From: Coenobita brevimanus
Lineage: Eukaryota > Arthropoda > Malacostraca > Decapoda > Coenobitidae
Direction of reading: 5' to 3'
Assembly (NCBI GenBank): GCA_032717465.1
Contig: CM064748.1
Location: 8,102,807-8,166,806, forward strand
Length of the DNA: 64,000 nt
Within the stretch, counting starts at the first letter, position 1, and every line of letters begins with the position of its first letter. Under the pieces are notes generated by a model that worked only from the letters and a program-made list of their open reading frames with translations, was not told the origin of the DNA and ran no database searches. Position numbers and translations under genes: made by a program. This document shows, in pieces, positions 63,971 through 64,000 of this stretch.

Positions 63971-64000
63971 CTTACCTACAGTAAGAAAATTAATTGCTAA

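Larger units (their letters stand above)
60735..64000 (+). mobile_element. Jockey-like LINE, 5' part (continues beyond the window)
   Basis: A second AT-rich LINE in the same direction, starting at or after the A run of its neighbour. A leader of about 600 nt without recognisable gene, ORF1 at 61335-62978 and the start of ORF2 at 62888 are visible; the RT lies past the right edge. The 5' boundary is uncertain: part of 60735-60850, with its TCGCTCGCTC words, might still be H2B leader. If so, this element too would sit close to a histone start. Confidence 0.7.

Overview
The window is animal nuclear DNA, most likely from an arthropod and by my inference a crustacean. It covers parts of two units of a core-histone gene cluster. 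Unit 1 (about 4.3-12.9 kb) has an H4 pseudogene (+) and an H2B pseudogene (+), with the promoter of an H3 gene at its left side. Unit 2 (about 15.6-59 kb) has H3 (-), H4 (+) and H2A (-), then the H2A/H2B divergent promoter. Canonical or near-canonical histone 3' stem-loops, TATA boxes and paired divergent promoters confirm the cluster. The rest is mobile DNA.

The main discovery is a group of related non-LTR retrotransposons (LINEs) that sit exactly at the transcription start sites of core histone genes, 28-31 nt downstream of the first base of the TATA box. There are three families, one per gene: an H3 family (1-4311, minus, running off the left edge), an H4 family (16439-30900, plus) and an H2A family (33530-58923, minus). 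At H4 and H2A the insertions are stacked head to tail in the direction of histone transcription. Every junction carries another copy of the same target-site duplication: 12 bp, GCGGGGTCGTCA, at H4 (three copies), and 10 bp, GGCGGGTGAC in the H2A sense, at H2A (nine copies around eight units). H4 and H2A thus keep intact reading frames and leaders but are separated from their TATA boxes by 14.5 kb and 25.4 kb.

Three kinds of unit share the target site. (i) Autonomous elements of about 6.3-6.7 kb have a structured 5' leader, a gag-like ORF1 with three CCHC knuckles, and an ORF2 with endonuclease, reverse transcriptase, RNase H and a terminal zinc motif. One copy (34244-40515) has no visible lesion. 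(ii) Units of 1.4-1.5 kb encode only a protein with a Y-box-type cold-shock domain; two of three frames are open (418 and 423 aa). The cold-shock unit is the one next to the histone TATA box in both arrays. (iii) Units of about 0.7 kb have no convincing ORF. All units end in a double hairpin followed by an A-rich or GAAC/AAAC tail. The second hairpin changes in sequence but stays paired, as expected for a recognition structure of target-primed reverse transcription. My working model is a histone-promoter-specific retrotransposon system whose units borrow the histone promoter, with a captured cold-shock protein as satellite or second component.

Inside the H4-family element lies a young Ty3/Gypsy LTR element (24287-30644) with nearly identical LTRs and one open 1555-codon polyprotein. 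Its domains are in the order gag-protease-integrase-RT-RNase H, the Copia-like order known from Gmr1-type Gypsy elements. Other residents are a PIF/Harbinger relic next to the H2B promoter (about 9995-12249), a 637-bp hAT-like MITE with an 8-bp duplication inside an RTE-like LINE remnant, a 31-bp satellite, a duplicated spacer carrying a decayed H4-like promoter, and two Jockey-like elements at the right end (59034-64000) where an H2B gene would be expected.
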